Origin: Nocardioides gilvus
Lineage (GTDB): Bacteria; Actinomycetota; Actinomycetes; Propionibacteriales; Nocardioidaceae
Length of the DNA: 64,000 bases
NCBI RefSeq assembly: GCF_003194605.1
Contig: NZ_QHKY01000002.1
Coordinates: 310,001-374,000 of the forward strand
Direction of reading: 5' to 3'
Made by a program: the position numbers and the translations under genes. Of this stretch, positions 16,469 to 25,202 are shown piece by piece (the first letter of the stretch is position 1; each line of letters begins with the position of its first letter). Under the pieces are notes generated by a model. The model saw only the letters and a program-made list of their open reading frames with translations. It was not told the origin of the DNA and searched no databases.

Positions 16469-17422
16469 ATGACCACGACACCACAGCCCGGGGCTTCCGG
16501 GAGCGGGAGCGGGAACGGGAGCGGACACGGACACGGACACGGCATCGGCGCCCACGCCGGCGCCCGACACCGCTGGCGTCTGTCCCTGGCACTGGCGGTC
16601 ATCGCCACCTTCTTCGTGGTCGAGCTCGTCGCGGGTTTTCTGGCGCAGTCATTGGCACTGCTCTCGGACGCCGGTCACATGGCCGCCGACGTGCTCGCCC
16701 TGAGCGCCGCACTGGCCGCCACCCGGGTCGCCACCCGCCCTGATCGCACCGGCCTGCGTACGTTCGGTTCCTACCGCGCGGAGGTCTTCGCGGCGGGCTT
16801 CACGGCCCTGCTGATGGTGGGCGTCGCGGTCTTCATCCTCAACGAGGCACGGCAGCGCATCGGTGACGACGTCGAGGTGGCCAGCATCCCGATGATGGTC
16901 GTCGGCGCGCTCGGCCTGCTCGCCAACCTGGTCGCGCTGGCGTTGCTCAAGGGTGGCGCGAGCGAGTCGATCAACATCAAGGGCGCCTACCTCGAGGTGC
17001 TCGCCGACACCATCGGTTCGGTCGGCGTGATCGCCGCCGGGGCGCTGGTCCTGTGGACCGGCAACTCACTCTGGGACACGGGCGTGGCGCTGGCGATCGC
17101 GCTCTTCGTCCTGGTCCGGGCCTTCTTCCTGGGCCGCGAGGTGGTCACCGTGCTGGGCCAGCACGCGCCCGCCGGCATCGTCCCGGCCGAGGTCGAGGCC
17201 GCGCTGAGCGCGGTGCCGGGCGTCACGCAGGTGCACGACCTGCACGTGTGGTGCCTGACGTCGGGGATGAACGTCGCCACCGCCCACCTCGTGGCGACCC
17301 AGGGACGGACCGACGAGGTGCTCGCCGCCGCTGCCGGGGTGCTGCGCGAGCGGTTCCACGTCGAGCACGCAACCCTGCAGGTCGAGGGAGCCGACCACGA
17401 GTGCCACCGCACCGACTGGTGA
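16469..17422 (+). CDS. Cation diffusion facilitator (CDF) transporter, CzcD-like
   Basis: A 317-residue membrane protein with six transmembrane helices and a cytoplasmic C-terminal domain. A Gly/His-rich N-terminus (HGHGHGIGAHAGARH) fits metal binding. The metal site in the second helix is DAGHMAAD (HxxxD). The fifth-helix site reads LEVLAD, with Glu where zinc CDFs usually have His, so the metal preference may differ. The family exports Zn2+, Co2+ or related divalent ions by proton antiport. The ATG is 6 nt after TACCCT, and the message is probably leaderless. It is divergent from the dehydrogenase operon. Confidence 0.9.
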   Translation: MTTTPQPGASGSGSGNGSGHGHGHGIGAHAGARHRWRLSLALAVIATFFVVELVAGFLAQSLALLSDAGHMAADVLALSAALAATRVATRPDRTGLRTFGSYRAEVFAAGFTALLMVGVAVFILNEARQRIGDDVEVASIPMMVVGALGLLANLVALALLKGGASESINIKGAYLEVLADTIGSVGVIAAGALVLWTGNSLWDTGVALAIALFVLVRAFFLGREVVTVLGQHAPAGIVPAEVEAALSAVPGVTQVHDLHVWCLTSGMNVATAHLVATQGRTDEVLAAAAGVLRERFHVEHATLQVEGADHECHRTDW

Positions 17423-17434
17423 ACGGACCGACAG

Positions 17435-17506
17435 CCACCACGTCGGAGGTTCGCCGTCATTCGAGGCCTCCGGGGCCGAATCCGGGGCGAGCTTCCGACA
17501 TGGTGG
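17435..17506. terminator. Long imperfect hairpin between convergent genes
   Basis: Twenty-one-base arms at 17435-17455 and 17486-17506 differ only at three transition positions that G-U pairs can accommodate. The hairpin fills the 87-bp gap between the stops of the efflux gene and the MFS gene, so it probably terminates transcription from both sides. Confidence 0.7.
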
Positions 17507-17509
17507 TCG

Positions 17510-19087
17510 TCAGTCGAGCGGGTCCGGTGCCCGCAGGGCCCGGCGTGCCACCAGTGCCATCACCGCGGTGAGCACCGCCCCCAACCCGGCGGTCAGCACC
17601 ACCCCGTGGTCGAAGGCCTGGGAGGCGGAGAGCAACAGGGCCTCGCCGAGCGCGGCGGGCAGACCTTCAGACACCTCGACCGCACCGGCCAACGTCTCGC
17701 CGGCCAGCGCCGCCTGCGTGGGGTCAAGGCCCGTCGGCAGTTGTACGCCGGTGCGGAAGGCGACGTTGAGCAGCGAGCCGAGCACGGCCACGCCGAGCAC
17801 CGCGCCGACCTCGTACGCCGACTCCGAGGCCGCAGCCGCCGGCCCGGCCTTCTCCGGTGGCACCGCACTGAGCGCCAGGTCGTTGGAGATGGTCTGGGAG
17901 AGACCGACCCCGGCGGAGAGCACCACGAAACCACCCAGCAGGGCGAGCAGGGCGCCGTCCGCGCCGAAGAGCGCGACCATCGCGTAGCCCAAGGTGTTGA
18001 GCAACAGCCCGACCACCACCACGTTGGCCGGCGTCATCCGGTGCACCAGGGGCACGGCGATCAGTCCGAAGATGACCGTGGTGACCAGGCCGGGCACCAT
18101 CAGCCAGCCGGCGACCATCGGCGAGTGACCGGCGACCAGTTGCAGGTGCTGGCTGAGGAAGTAGATGAAGCCGACGAAGGCGAAGACCGCGACCAGGTTG
18201 GTGGCCAGAGCACCGGAGAAGACCCGGTTGCTGAAGAGGCGGACGTCGAGCATCGGTTGGTCGAGGCGCAGCATCCGGCGCACGAAGCCCACCCCCGACG
18301 CGATCCCGACCACGGCGGCGGCCAGCACCACGAGGGCCGGGTCCCCACCGCCGGCGGCCTTGATCGCGAAGACGATCCCACCGAGACCGAGGACGGCAAG
18401 GGCGATTCCGACCGGGTCGACCGGCCCGGGCTCGGGGTCCTTCGACTCCGGGAGCAGCACCGGGCCGAGCACCAGGAGCGGCACCAGGACCGGCACCGCC
18501 ATCAGGAAGATCGAGCCCCACTCGTAGTGCTCGAGCAGCCACCCGCCCACGATCGGACCGAGCGCCGCGCCGCCGGAGAAGCCTGAGGCCCAGATCGCGA
18601 TCGCCTTCCGGCGTTCGTCGGCCTCGGTGAAGATGTTGCGCAGCAGCGACAGCGTCGCCGGCATCAGCATCGCGCCGAAGAAGCCGAGCGCGGCGCGGGC
18701 GGCGATCAACCACCCAGCGCTGGGGGCGAAGGCGGCGACCGCGGAGACCACGGCGAAGCCGGTGGCGCCGATCAGCAGGAGGCGGCGACGACCGATCCGG
18801 TCACCCACCGACCCCATGGCGACCAGGAGCGCCGCGAGCACCAACGGGTACGCATCGACGATCCACAGCAACTGCGTGGCGCTGGGCTGCAGGTCGCGGG
18901 CCAGTGAGGGGACGGCGAAGGAGAGCGCGGTGTTGTCGACCGAGATCAGCAGCACCGGGAGCATCAGGACGACCAGCGCCGCCCAGCGCCGTCGCGAGGA
19001 GGCGATCGGACTGGAGTTGCCGGGGTTGGTCCGGGGGCCACGCTGGGGGTCGGGACGTCCCGGGGGACGCACTGCGGTCTCACTCAC
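17510..19087 (-). CDS. MFS drug efflux transporter, DHA2 (EmrB/QacA) family
   Basis: A 525-residue protein with about 14 hydrophobic helices. Motifs include SVDNTALSFAVPSLARDL in the first helix, MGSVGDRIGRRRLLL (motif A, loop 2-3) and the 'NIFTEADERRKAIAIWAS' region. The family exports hydrophobic drugs by proton antiport. The GTG start at 19087 is exactly 6 nt after minus-strand TACAGT (19094-19099), indicating a leaderless message. No adjacent regulator is obvious. Confidence 0.9.
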   Translation of the reverse strand: MSETAVRPPGRPDPQRGPRTNPGNSSPIASSRRRWAALVVLMLPVLLISVDNTALSFAVPSLARDLQPSATQLLWIVDAYPLVLAALLVAMGSVGDRIGRRRLLLIGATGFAVVSAVAAFAPSAGWLIAARAALGFFGAMLMPATLSLLRNIFTEADERRKAIAIWASGFSGGAALGPIVGGWLLEHYEWGSIFLMAVPVLVPLLVLGPVLLPESKDPEPGPVDPVGIALAVLGLGGIVFAIKAAGGGDPALVVLAAAVVGIASGVGFVRRMLRLDQPMLDVRLFSNRVFSGALATNLVAVFAFVGFIYFLSQHLQLVAGHSPMVAGWLMVPGLVTTVIFGLIAVPLVHRMTPANVVVVGLLLNTLGYAMVALFGADGALLALLGGFVVLSAGVGLSQTISNDLALSAVPPEKAGPAAAASESAYEVGAVLGVAVLGSLLNVAFRTGVQLPTGLDPTQAALAGETLAGAVEVSEGLPAALGEALLLSASQAFDHGVVLTAGLGAVLTAVMALVARRALRAPDPLD

Positions 19088-19178
19088 CGATCAACTGTAG
19101 GTCGCGCCCCGCCGTCGCCACGGATCGGCGATTCCACGCTGAGCGGGCGGAGTGACGACCGCCACCGTACGAGGTGGT

Positions 19179-20165
19179 TCAGAGCACCTCGCGCCCGTGC
19201 GGCGTCAGCCAGGAGTCCAGCTCGGGCCCCTTCGGCACGATCCCGGTCGGGTTCACGTCGGTGTGCACCACGTAGTAGTGCTCCTTGATCTGCTCGAAGT
19301 CGATCGTCTCCCCGAAGCCGGGGGTCTGGAAGAGGTCGCGGGCGTAGCCCCACAGGTTCGGCATCTCGGTCAGCTTGTTGCGGTTGCACTTGAAGTGGCC
19401 GTGGTAGACCGCGTCGAAGCGCGCCAGCGTCGTGAAGAGGCGTACGTCGGCCTCCGTGATCGCGTCCCCCATCAGGTAGCGACGCGTCGCCAGACGTTCC
19501 TCGAGCCAGTCCATCGCCGCCCAGAGACGGTCGTACGCAGCCTCGTACGCCTCCTGCGATCCGGCGAAGCCGCAGCGGTAGACACCGTTGTTGACCTCGG
19601 TGAAGACCCGCTTCATCACGGTCTCCATCTCCTCGCGGAGCTCGGCCGGCCACAGGTCGGGAGCGCCCTCGCGGTGGTGCTCCTTCCACTCGAAGTAGAG
19701 GTCGTGGGTGATCCATGGAAAGTCGTTGGTGACGACCTGCTTGGAGTCGATCTCGACCATCGCGGGCACGGTGATGCCCTTCGAGTAGTCCGGGTAGCGG
19801 TTGAGGTACGCCTCCTGGAGGCGCTCCATCCCGAGCACCGGGTCGACTCCGCCGGGGTCGCGGTCGAAGGTCCACGAGCGCTTGTCGTGGGTGGGCCCGG
19901 GCTTGCCGACGCTGATCACGTCCTCGAGGCCGAGCAGGCGGCGCACGATCAGGGTGCGGTTGGCCCACGGGCAGGCGGGCGCGGCGACGAGACGGTAGCG
20001 ACCGGGCTCCACCGGCCACACGGGCACGTCGCTGCGGGCGCCGTACGTCGACTCGAGCGGGTCCGCGGGCGCAGCACCGGCCAGGATGCGGTCGGGGATG
20101 TAGTCCATGTCGCGCTCGAAGGACTTGCCCTTCTCGGTGTACTTCGGCGTCAGGTCATCGCTCAT
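19179..20165 (-). CDS. Glutathionyl-hydroquinone reductase (Xi-class GST, YqjG-like)
   Basis: A 328-residue cytoplasmic enzyme. The Xi-class active-site motif ACPWANRT lies near residue 68, and the family-typical 'VPAMVEIDSKQVVTNDF' and 'GDAITEADVRLFTTLARFD' stretches follow. These enzymes reduce glutathionyl- or, in actinobacteria, presumably other thiol-conjugated hydroquinones. Since actinobacteria usually lack glutathione, the physiological thiol is open. TAGGGT at 20172-20177 on the minus strand is 6 nt before the ATG, so the message is likely leaderless. Confidence 0.9.
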   Translation of the reverse strand: MSDDLTPKYTEKGKSFERDMDYIPDRILAGAAPADPLESTYGARSDVPVWPVEPGRYRLVAAPACPWANRTLIVRRLLGLEDVISVGKPGPTHDKRSWTFDRDPGGVDPVLGMERLQEAYLNRYPDYSKGITVPAMVEIDSKQVVTNDFPWITHDLYFEWKEHHREGAPDLWPAELREEMETVMKRVFTEVNNGVYRCGFAGSQEAYEAAYDRLWAAMDWLEERLATRRYLMGDAITEADVRLFTTLARFDAVYHGHFKCNRNKLTEMPNLWGYARDLFQTPGFGETIDFEQIKEHYYVVHTDVNPTGIVPKGPELDSWLTPHGREVL

Positions 20166-20207
20166 GCAGCCACCCTAGGCCGGGTTGGTCCAATTTTCAA
20201 TGAACCG

Positions 20208-20795
20208 TCAGGCAGTCCGGTCGACCCCTCGGCGGCCCGCGCCCCGCCACGGCCGCAGGACGACCAGCAGCACCAGACCGACTCCGAATCCGACCAGGGC
20301 ACCGAGCGCGTTGTCGACCATGTCGGTGATGTCGCACGCCCGATCGATCCGCGCCACCTCGAGCTGCGCCCACTCGATCGCCACCGAGTAGCCGAAGAGG
20401 CCGAGCAGGCCCAGCGGCGCCAACACCCTTCCGACCCGCCACCGTCCGACGGCCAGGACCAACAACGCCCCGGCCGGCGCGAAGACGACCATGTTGAGCA
20501 GTCGTTGTCCGCCACCGACGATCCAGAAGCCGTCGGGCGAGGGACCGCCGTAGTCCAGCGAGCACGACGTGGGCCTGTCCTCCGCCAGGACCACCGACGG
20601 GACCTCGTACGCCGGGGTCAGGGTCAGCACGCCGATGCAGGCCACCGCGAAGACGAAGCCGGCGATGGCCCAGGCCGAGACGAAGGGGAGGCTGCGGCGC
20701 AACAGCGCTCCCAGGAGCCCAGCGACGACCCCGGCCAGGGCGACTCCGGCCAGCATCGTCGTCACCCCACCGCCGCTGAGCATCCCCACGTCCAC
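20208..20795 (-). CDS. VanZ family membrane protein
   Basis: A 195-residue protein with about five hydrophobic helices. The VanZ pattern is present: NMVVFAPAGALLVLAVG, then SVAIEWAQLEVARIDRACD and ITDMVDNALGALVGFGVG. VanZ proteins are membrane proteins of unclear biochemical role. VanZ itself gives low-level teicoplanin resistance. The GTG start at 20795 follows minus-strand TAGGTT (20803-20808) by 7 nt; an ATG at 20783 is the alternative. Only 32 bp separate it from the divergent EamA gene. Confidence 0.8.
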   Translation of the reverse strand: MDVGMLSGGGVTTMLAGVALAGVVAGLLGALLRRSLPFVSAWAIAGFVFAVACIGVLTLTPAYEVPSVVLAEDRPTSCSLDYGGPSPDGFWIVGGGQRLLNMVVFAPAGALLVLAVGRWRVGRVLAPLGLLGLFGYSVAIEWAQLEVARIDRACDITDMVDNALGALVGFGVGLVLLVVLRPWRGAGRRGVDRTA

Positions 20796-20827
20796 GCGGG
20801 AGAACCTACCTGCGGGACAATGCGTGC

Positions 20828-21784
20828 GTGTCCACGAACCGCGGGGTGGGCGTGGGTCTGGTCACCTTGGGCGCCACCCTCTTCATCCTCAACTCCGGAG
20901 TCTCCCGGGTCGCCCTGCGCGCCGGGATCAGCTCCCTCGAACTCACCTCGATCCGCGTCACCGGCACCTTCGTGGTCCTGCTCGTGGTGGTGGCCCTCTT
21001 CCGGCCCGATGCTCGGCGCAGCGCGTTGCGTGTCCCGCGGGGCCGGGAGCTCTGGCTGGTGCTCGGGCTCGGGTTGGTCGGCGTGGCGGCGCTTCAGTTC
21101 CTCTACTTCGTGGCGATCGACCGCCTCACCATCGGCCTGGCGTTGCTGTTGGAGTTCCAGGCACCCTTCCTGGTCGCCCTGTGGGCGAAGTTCGTGCAGG
21201 GCAACAAGGTCACCGCCCGTTTGTGGTGGGGTCTGGGCCTGGCGATCATCGGGCTCGCCGCCGCGACCGAGGCCTGGAAGGGAGCAGCCTTCGACACCTT
21301 CGGGGTGCTCGCCGGACTGGGCGCCGCCGTCGCGTTCGCCGGCTACTTCCTCCTGGGTGAACGGATCCAGCATTCGATGAGCTCGGTCGGCACGATGCTG
21401 TGGTCCTTCGGCGTGGCTGCGGTGGCGATGAACCTCGTCCAGCCCTCCTGGCAGATCGACGCCGCCCTCGGACAGCGGGTGTCCCTGCAGGGCAACCTCG
21501 ACCACCTGTCCCTGCCGCTCTGGATGCCTGTGGCCTCGATCATCCTCCTGGGCACGCTGGTGCCGTTCGGCGTCGAGCTCGCCGCTCTGCGCTTCATCCC
21601 CGCGACCGCCGTGACCGCGATCGCGATGCTCGAGCCCGTCGGCGCAGCGGCCCTCGGCTGGGCGTGGCACCAGGAGGCCCTCGGTGCGGTCGCCGTCGCC
21701 GGCTGCATCACCGTGGTCGTCGGGATCCTCTTGGCAGAGAGCTCACGCGTCGGGCATCCGCCTGACCCGGTCGCGCTGACCTGA
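20828..21784 (+). CDS. EamA/DMT family transporter
   Basis: A 318-residue protein with ten predicted helices made of two EamA repeats (for example GLVGVAALQFLYFVAIDRLT and the second-half FIPATAVTAIAMLEPVGAAA). Members export amino acids and small metabolites such as threonine or homoserine; the substrate here is unknown. The GTG start is 6 nt after GACAAT (20816-20821), a weak -10 match, so the message may be leaderless. It is divergent from the VanZ gene. Confidence 0.85.
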   Translation: MSTNRGVGVGLVTLGATLFILNSGVSRVALRAGISSLELTSIRVTGTFVVLLVVVALFRPDARRSALRVPRGRELWLVLGLGLVGVAALQFLYFVAIDRLTIGLALLLEFQAPFLVALWAKFVQGNKVTARLWWGLGLAIIGLAAATEAWKGAAFDTFGVLAGLGAAVAFAGYFLLGERIQHSMSSVGTMLWSFGVAAVAMNLVQPSWQIDAALGQRVSLQGNLDHLSLPLWMPVASIILLGTLVPFGVELAALRFIPATAVTAIAMLEPVGAAALGWAWHQEALGAVAVAGCITVVVGILLAESSRVGHPPDPVALT

Positions 21785-21786
21785 GG

Positions 21787-21870
21787 TCACCCCTGGACCG
21801 TCACCCCTGGACCGTCACTCCTGGACCGTCACTCCCGGACCGTCACTCCCGGACCGTCACTCCTGGACAG
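21787..21870. repeat. Six tandem copies of a 14-bp unit
   Basis: Units of the form TCACYCCYGGACCG start at 21787, 21801, 21815, 21829, 21843 and 21857. The last unit includes the stop codon and final residues of the subtilisin-like gene on the minus strand; the other five fill the gap to the EamA gene. The unit is not a multiple of three, so copy-number change would not affect the protein upstream of its stop. Confidence 0.9.
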
Positions 21871-23125
21871 AGTCGTCCGAGGCGCGGCGGCGGCGCGTCA
21901 ACCAGAACACCAGGCCACCCATAAGAGCGAGGACGAGCACCCCGACCCCGACCACCAACGGCCACTGGGCCACGGAGTCGTTCTCGTCGGCAGCAGACTT
22001 CTCTGCGTCGTCCGTCGAGGCGGTCCCCTCCGGCCTCGGGACCTCGGTGGCACCCGCGTACTTGCCGTAGATCTCCGGCGGGTAGACGGCCATGATGTCC
22101 TCAGGGGTGTCGATCAGCGGGTTGATGTCGGGCCAGCCGGTCGGGTCCTTGGCCAGCATCTTGGTCACCGAGACAATGCCGAAGCCGCTGGTCGGTTGGA
22201 ACACGAATTCGTCGCCGCCCGTCTCGTGGATGAGGTGCTGGATCAGTTGATTCCCGGTGGCGCTCGGGTACTCCGCCTTCACCAGCGCGAGTGCGCCGGC
22301 CACGATCGAGGTGGCAGGCGCGGTACCGGTCACCTCTTTGCCCGACACCCACTTCCTGTCGTCGCTGGCCCCGGCGGGCACGTCGACGCCGGGGGCCAGG
22401 ACCGTGATGTACGCGCCGTTCGGCTCGGGGACCTCGGTACTGCCCTCCTCGTCGGCCCGCAACCCGGCATTGCCGGTCCAGTTGTAGCCCTCCTGGTCGG
22501 CCGCACCCACGGCCACGACGCCGAGGCGCGACGCCGGCTCGTCCAACTGGGGCTCGAGGTCACCCGCCGCGGCCACCAGGACCCGGTTGTCGCTCAGCAA
22601 CCGCTCCACCTGGGCGTCGTCGGTCGGGTAGTTGCCGGAGTGGCTCACGATGTGCGCCTGGAACTGCGCAGCGAGGTCAGCCAGCGGGCGCTCGCAGTGG
22701 TCGGACTCCTCGGGCCCGGGAGCGCCGGCGACGAAGAGCACGGCCGCCGAAGGAGCCACTCCGACGATGCCGCCGTTGCCCTGCCCCGCGACGAGGGCGG
22801 TCATGGCCGTCCCACGGCTGGCGTCCGGACTCGTCGCCGCAGATGTGGGGTCGTAGCTCTCCGCAGCACTGTCCTCACCAGCCTCGCACTGGGTGCTCCA
22901 TTCGAGGCTCGCACCTTCGAGGTCCGGCACGGTGGGGTCGATCTCGGCGTCGTAGACCAGGACCCGTGCCCCGCCACCCTTGGTGATCGCGTGAGCGTCG
23001 CCGATCCGCATCTTCTCGAACCACCACGGATCCGCAGCCTGCGCCGGGCCGGCGGAGAGCAGCACCAGCGAGGCAGCCATCGCTCCAGCCACCCAGGTCA
23101 AGGTCTTCGTTCTCGAGCTCCGCAT
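21857..23125 (-). CDS. Membrane-anchored subtilisin-fold protein with lost catalytic triad (mycosin-like pseudoprotease)
   Basis: A 422-residue protein with a signal peptide (cleavage after PAQA, about residue 30), an S8-type domain and a C-terminal transmembrane helix (about 390-412) with a basic stop, the layout of mycosins. The fold landmarks align with S8 proteases, but the active site is altered. Asp59 remains in VLVYDAEID. The HGT motif reads RGT with Arg104 for His. The oxyanion Asn is Asp189 (AAAGD). The GTSMA serine motif reads GTAPA, with Ala269 for Ser. Proteolysis is therefore unlikely, and binding or scaffolding is more plausible. No ESX genes are nearby. The ATG at 23125 follows AGGGGGAA. 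Confidence 0.8.
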   Translation of the reverse strand: MRSSRTKTLTWVAGAMAASLVLLSAGPAQAADPWWFEKMRIGDAHAITKGGGARVLVYDAEIDPTVPDLEGASLEWSTQCEAGEDSAAESYDPTSAATSPDASRGTAMTALVAGQGNGGIVGVAPSAAVLFVAGAPGPEESDHCERPLADLAAQFQAHIVSHSGNYPTDDAQVERLLSDNRVLVAAAGDLEPQLDEPASRLGVVAVGAADQEGYNWTGNAGLRADEEGSTEVPEPNGAYITVLAPGVDVPAGASDDRKWVSGKEVTGTAPATSIVAGALALVKAEYPSATGNQLIQHLIHETGGDEFVFQPTSGFGIVSVTKMLAKDPTGWPDINPLIDTPEDIMAVYPPEIYGKYAGATEVPRPEGTASTDDAEKSAADENDSVAQWPLVVGVGVLVLALMGGLVFWLTRRRRASDDSVQE

Positions 23126-23267
23126 GGTTCCCCCTACTTCGCATCCGCCGGCAGAGCGCACTGGCGGTCTCCCGTGGTCGGGTGGAACCTATCGCGACCG
23201 AACGCGGTTCCTTCTGGCCAACTCGCGCACCGGGACGCGACTGGTCGCGTGTGCCTACAGTGAGGTC

Positions 23268-23657
23268 ATGCGCTTCCTCTCATCCCTCCTCGCCACCATG
23301 GCCGGCGTCGCGGTCGCTGCCTGGTTGTTCGCGGGCATCTCGTTCGACGGCGTCAGTGACCCCTTCGGCGAGGAGTTCCAGGACAAGATCCTGCCGCTGG
23401 TGGCGGTCTCGGTGATCATGTGGGCCGTGTCGCTGGTGGTGAAGCCGATCGCCACGCTGCTGTCGTTCCCCTTCATCATCCTCACGCTGGGTCTCTTCCT
23501 GCTCGTGGTCAACGCGCTCATGCTGAAACTGGTTGCCTGGATCTCGGGGAGCCTGGGCATCGGTTTCACCGTCGAGGGCTTCTGGGTCGCGCTGGGTGGC
23601 GCCCTGGTGATCACGCTCGTCGAGCGCGGTGTCCACATGGTGCTGAGCGATGACTGA
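23268..23657 (+). CDS. Phage holin-like (phage_holin_4_2) membrane protein
   Basis: A 129-residue protein with four hydrophobic segments and the family pattern VKPIATLLSFPFIILTLGLF followed by LVVNALMLKLVAW. Despite the name, chromosomal members are ordinary inner-membrane proteins of unknown function. The ATG is 6 nt after TACAGT (23256-23261), indicating a leaderless start. The stop overlaps the next gene by 8 bp, so it heads a three-gene operon with a phosphatase and a kinase-like protein. Confidence 0.82.
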   Translation: MRFLSSLLATMAGVAVAAWLFAGISFDGVSDPFGEEFQDKILPLVAVSVIMWAVSLVVKPIATLLSFPFIILTLGLFLLVVNALMLKLVAWISGSLGIGFTVEGFWVALGGALVITLVERGVHMVLSDD

Positions 23658-24219
23658 CACGCCCACCTCCTCCTCCCTGTCCCGTTCGACGTCCCCTTCC
23701 ACATCCTTGGCGACGTCCCTGCCCGCTCCCCGCCACGAGGGCCGTTATCGGGTCGCGATGGTCTGCCTGGGCAACATCTGCCGCTCCCCCGTCGCCGACG
23801 TGGTCTTCTCCGAGCGGGTCGCCGCGGCCGGTCTGGCCGACCGTGTGGAGGTCGTCAGCGCCGGGACCGCCGACTACCACGTCGGCAAGCCGATGGACCC
23901 CCGCGCGGCGCAGAGCCTGACCACGGCCGGGTACGACCCCAGCCGCCACCGCGCCCAGCAGTTCCAGGCCGTTTGGCACGACGAGGCGGACCTGATCCTG
24001 GTGATGGACAACTCCAACCTGGCCGACGTGCGGGGCCTCGGGGATGGCGGCGAGCCGGAGCGCGTACGCCTCTTCCGCGACTTCGATCCGGACTTTCCCG
24101 GCGGTGAGGTACCGGACCCGTACTACGGTGGCGAAGAAGGATTCGGGGAGGTGCTGTCCATGGTCGAACGCACGAGTGCCCATCTGGTCGAGCTCGTGGC
24201 GGGTGTCGTCACGCGATGA
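23650..24219 (+). CDS. Low-molecular-weight protein tyrosine phosphatase
   Basis: A 189-residue cytoplasmic enzyme. The phosphate-binding loop CLGNICRS (39-46) has the nucleophile Cys39 and Arg45, and the general-acid loop DPYYGG is near the C-terminus. An extra Ser/Thr-rich stretch of about 30 residues precedes the domain. It removes phosphate from tyrosine residues, and in actinobacteria such enzymes act on kinases or secreted targets. It overlaps the preceding membrane-protein gene by 8 bp and the following kinase-like gene by 4 bp. Confidence 0.92.
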   Translation: MTDTPTSSSLSRSTSPSTSLATSLPAPRHEGRYRVAMVCLGNICRSPVADVVFSERVAAAGLADRVEVVSAGTADYHVGKPMDPRAAQSLTTAGYDPSRHRAQQFQAVWHDEADLILVMDNSNLADVRGLGDGGEPERVRLFRDFDPDFPGGEVPDPYYGGEEGFGEVLSMVERTSAHLVELVAGVVTR

Positions 24220-25127
24220 CCCGGGCCCCATTGGTCGCCAGGCGTGCCGAGGCCCTGCTGGGTCGGCCGGTGGTGAGCACTGCGCCCGTGGCGGGCGGCG
24301 ACATCGCGACTGCCCACCGACTGCGCCTCAACGACGGCACCACCGCGCTGATGAAGACGCTGCCCCATCCGCCCGTCGGCTTCTTCGAGGCCGAGGCCGC
24401 GGGCCTCGACTGGTTGCGCGAGGTCGAGGACGGTGCCCCCGTGGCCGAGGTGCTCGCGGTCGCGCCGGACTGCATCATCGTCCGCTGGATCGAGCCGGGC
24501 CGTGCGACCGCTGAGGCCGCCAGCGACTTCGGCGCCCGCCTCGCGCGCACCCACGCAGCGGGAGCGCCGGCGTACGGAGCCGTAGGTGGTTCGAGCGGCG
24601 AGAACGACGGCGCAGGTGGTGGGGACGCTGACCAGCCAGACACCTTCATCGGTCGCCTCCCGATGCCCAACCGTCCGGCTCCGACGTGGGCGGAGTTCTA
24701 CGCGACCCGCCGGGTGCTCCCCTACCTCAAGCTCGCCCGCGACCGCGGCGCGATCCTCGAGGCCGACGCCGCCGCGGTCGAGGGCCTGGTCGGCAGACTG
24801 CCCGACCTGGTCCCCGAGGAGGGCCCAGCGCGCCTGCACGGTGACCTCTGGAACGGCAACTGCCTGTGGGGCCTCGACGGCCAGGTGCACCTGATCGACC
24901 CCGCCGCGCACGGTGGTCACCGCGAGACCGACCTGGCCATGCTGGCGCTCTTCGGGCTCCCCCACCTGCAACGCGCCACCGCGGCGTACGCCGACGTCTC
25001 ACCGCTCGTCGACGGCTGGGAGGAGCGGCAGCCGATCCACCAGCTCTTCCCGCTCCTGGTGCATGCCTGCATGTTCGGCGGCAGCTACGGCGCCCGCGCG
25101 GGAGCGATCGCCGCCCGCCACGCCTAG
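24216..25127 (+). CDS. Fructosamine-3-kinase-like phosphotransferase
   Basis: A 303-residue protein of the fructosamine kinase family. It has the phosphate-loop region GGDIATAHRL, the lysine in ALMKTL, the catalytic loop LHGDLWNGN near residue 208, and the metal-binding LIDPAAHGGHRETDLAM. The family phosphorylates sugar-amine adducts on proteins or small molecules, a step in deglycation. ATGA overlap with the phosphatase gene indicates coupled translation. A Gly/Asp-rich insert near residue 125 is not typical. Confidence 0.88.
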   Translation: MTRAPLVARRAEALLGRPVVSTAPVAGGDIATAHRLRLNDGTTALMKTLPHPPVGFFEAEAAGLDWLREVEDGAPVAEVLAVAPDCIIVRWIEPGRATAEAASDFGARLARTHAAGAPAYGAVGGSSGENDGAGGGDADQPDTFIGRLPMPNRPAPTWAEFYATRRVLPYLKLARDRGAILEADAAAVEGLVGRLPDLVPEEGPARLHGDLWNGNCLWGLDGQVHLIDPAAHGGHRETDLAMLALFGLPHLQRATAAYADVSPLVDGWEERQPIHQLFPLLVHACMFGGSYGARAGAIAARHA

Positions 25128-25202
25128 GACTCGCCCTACCTTCTTCGCGGTGTCACGCCCGGGTTTCAGCCCTGTCTCAGGCGGCGGTGGCACAGTGGTC
25201 GC

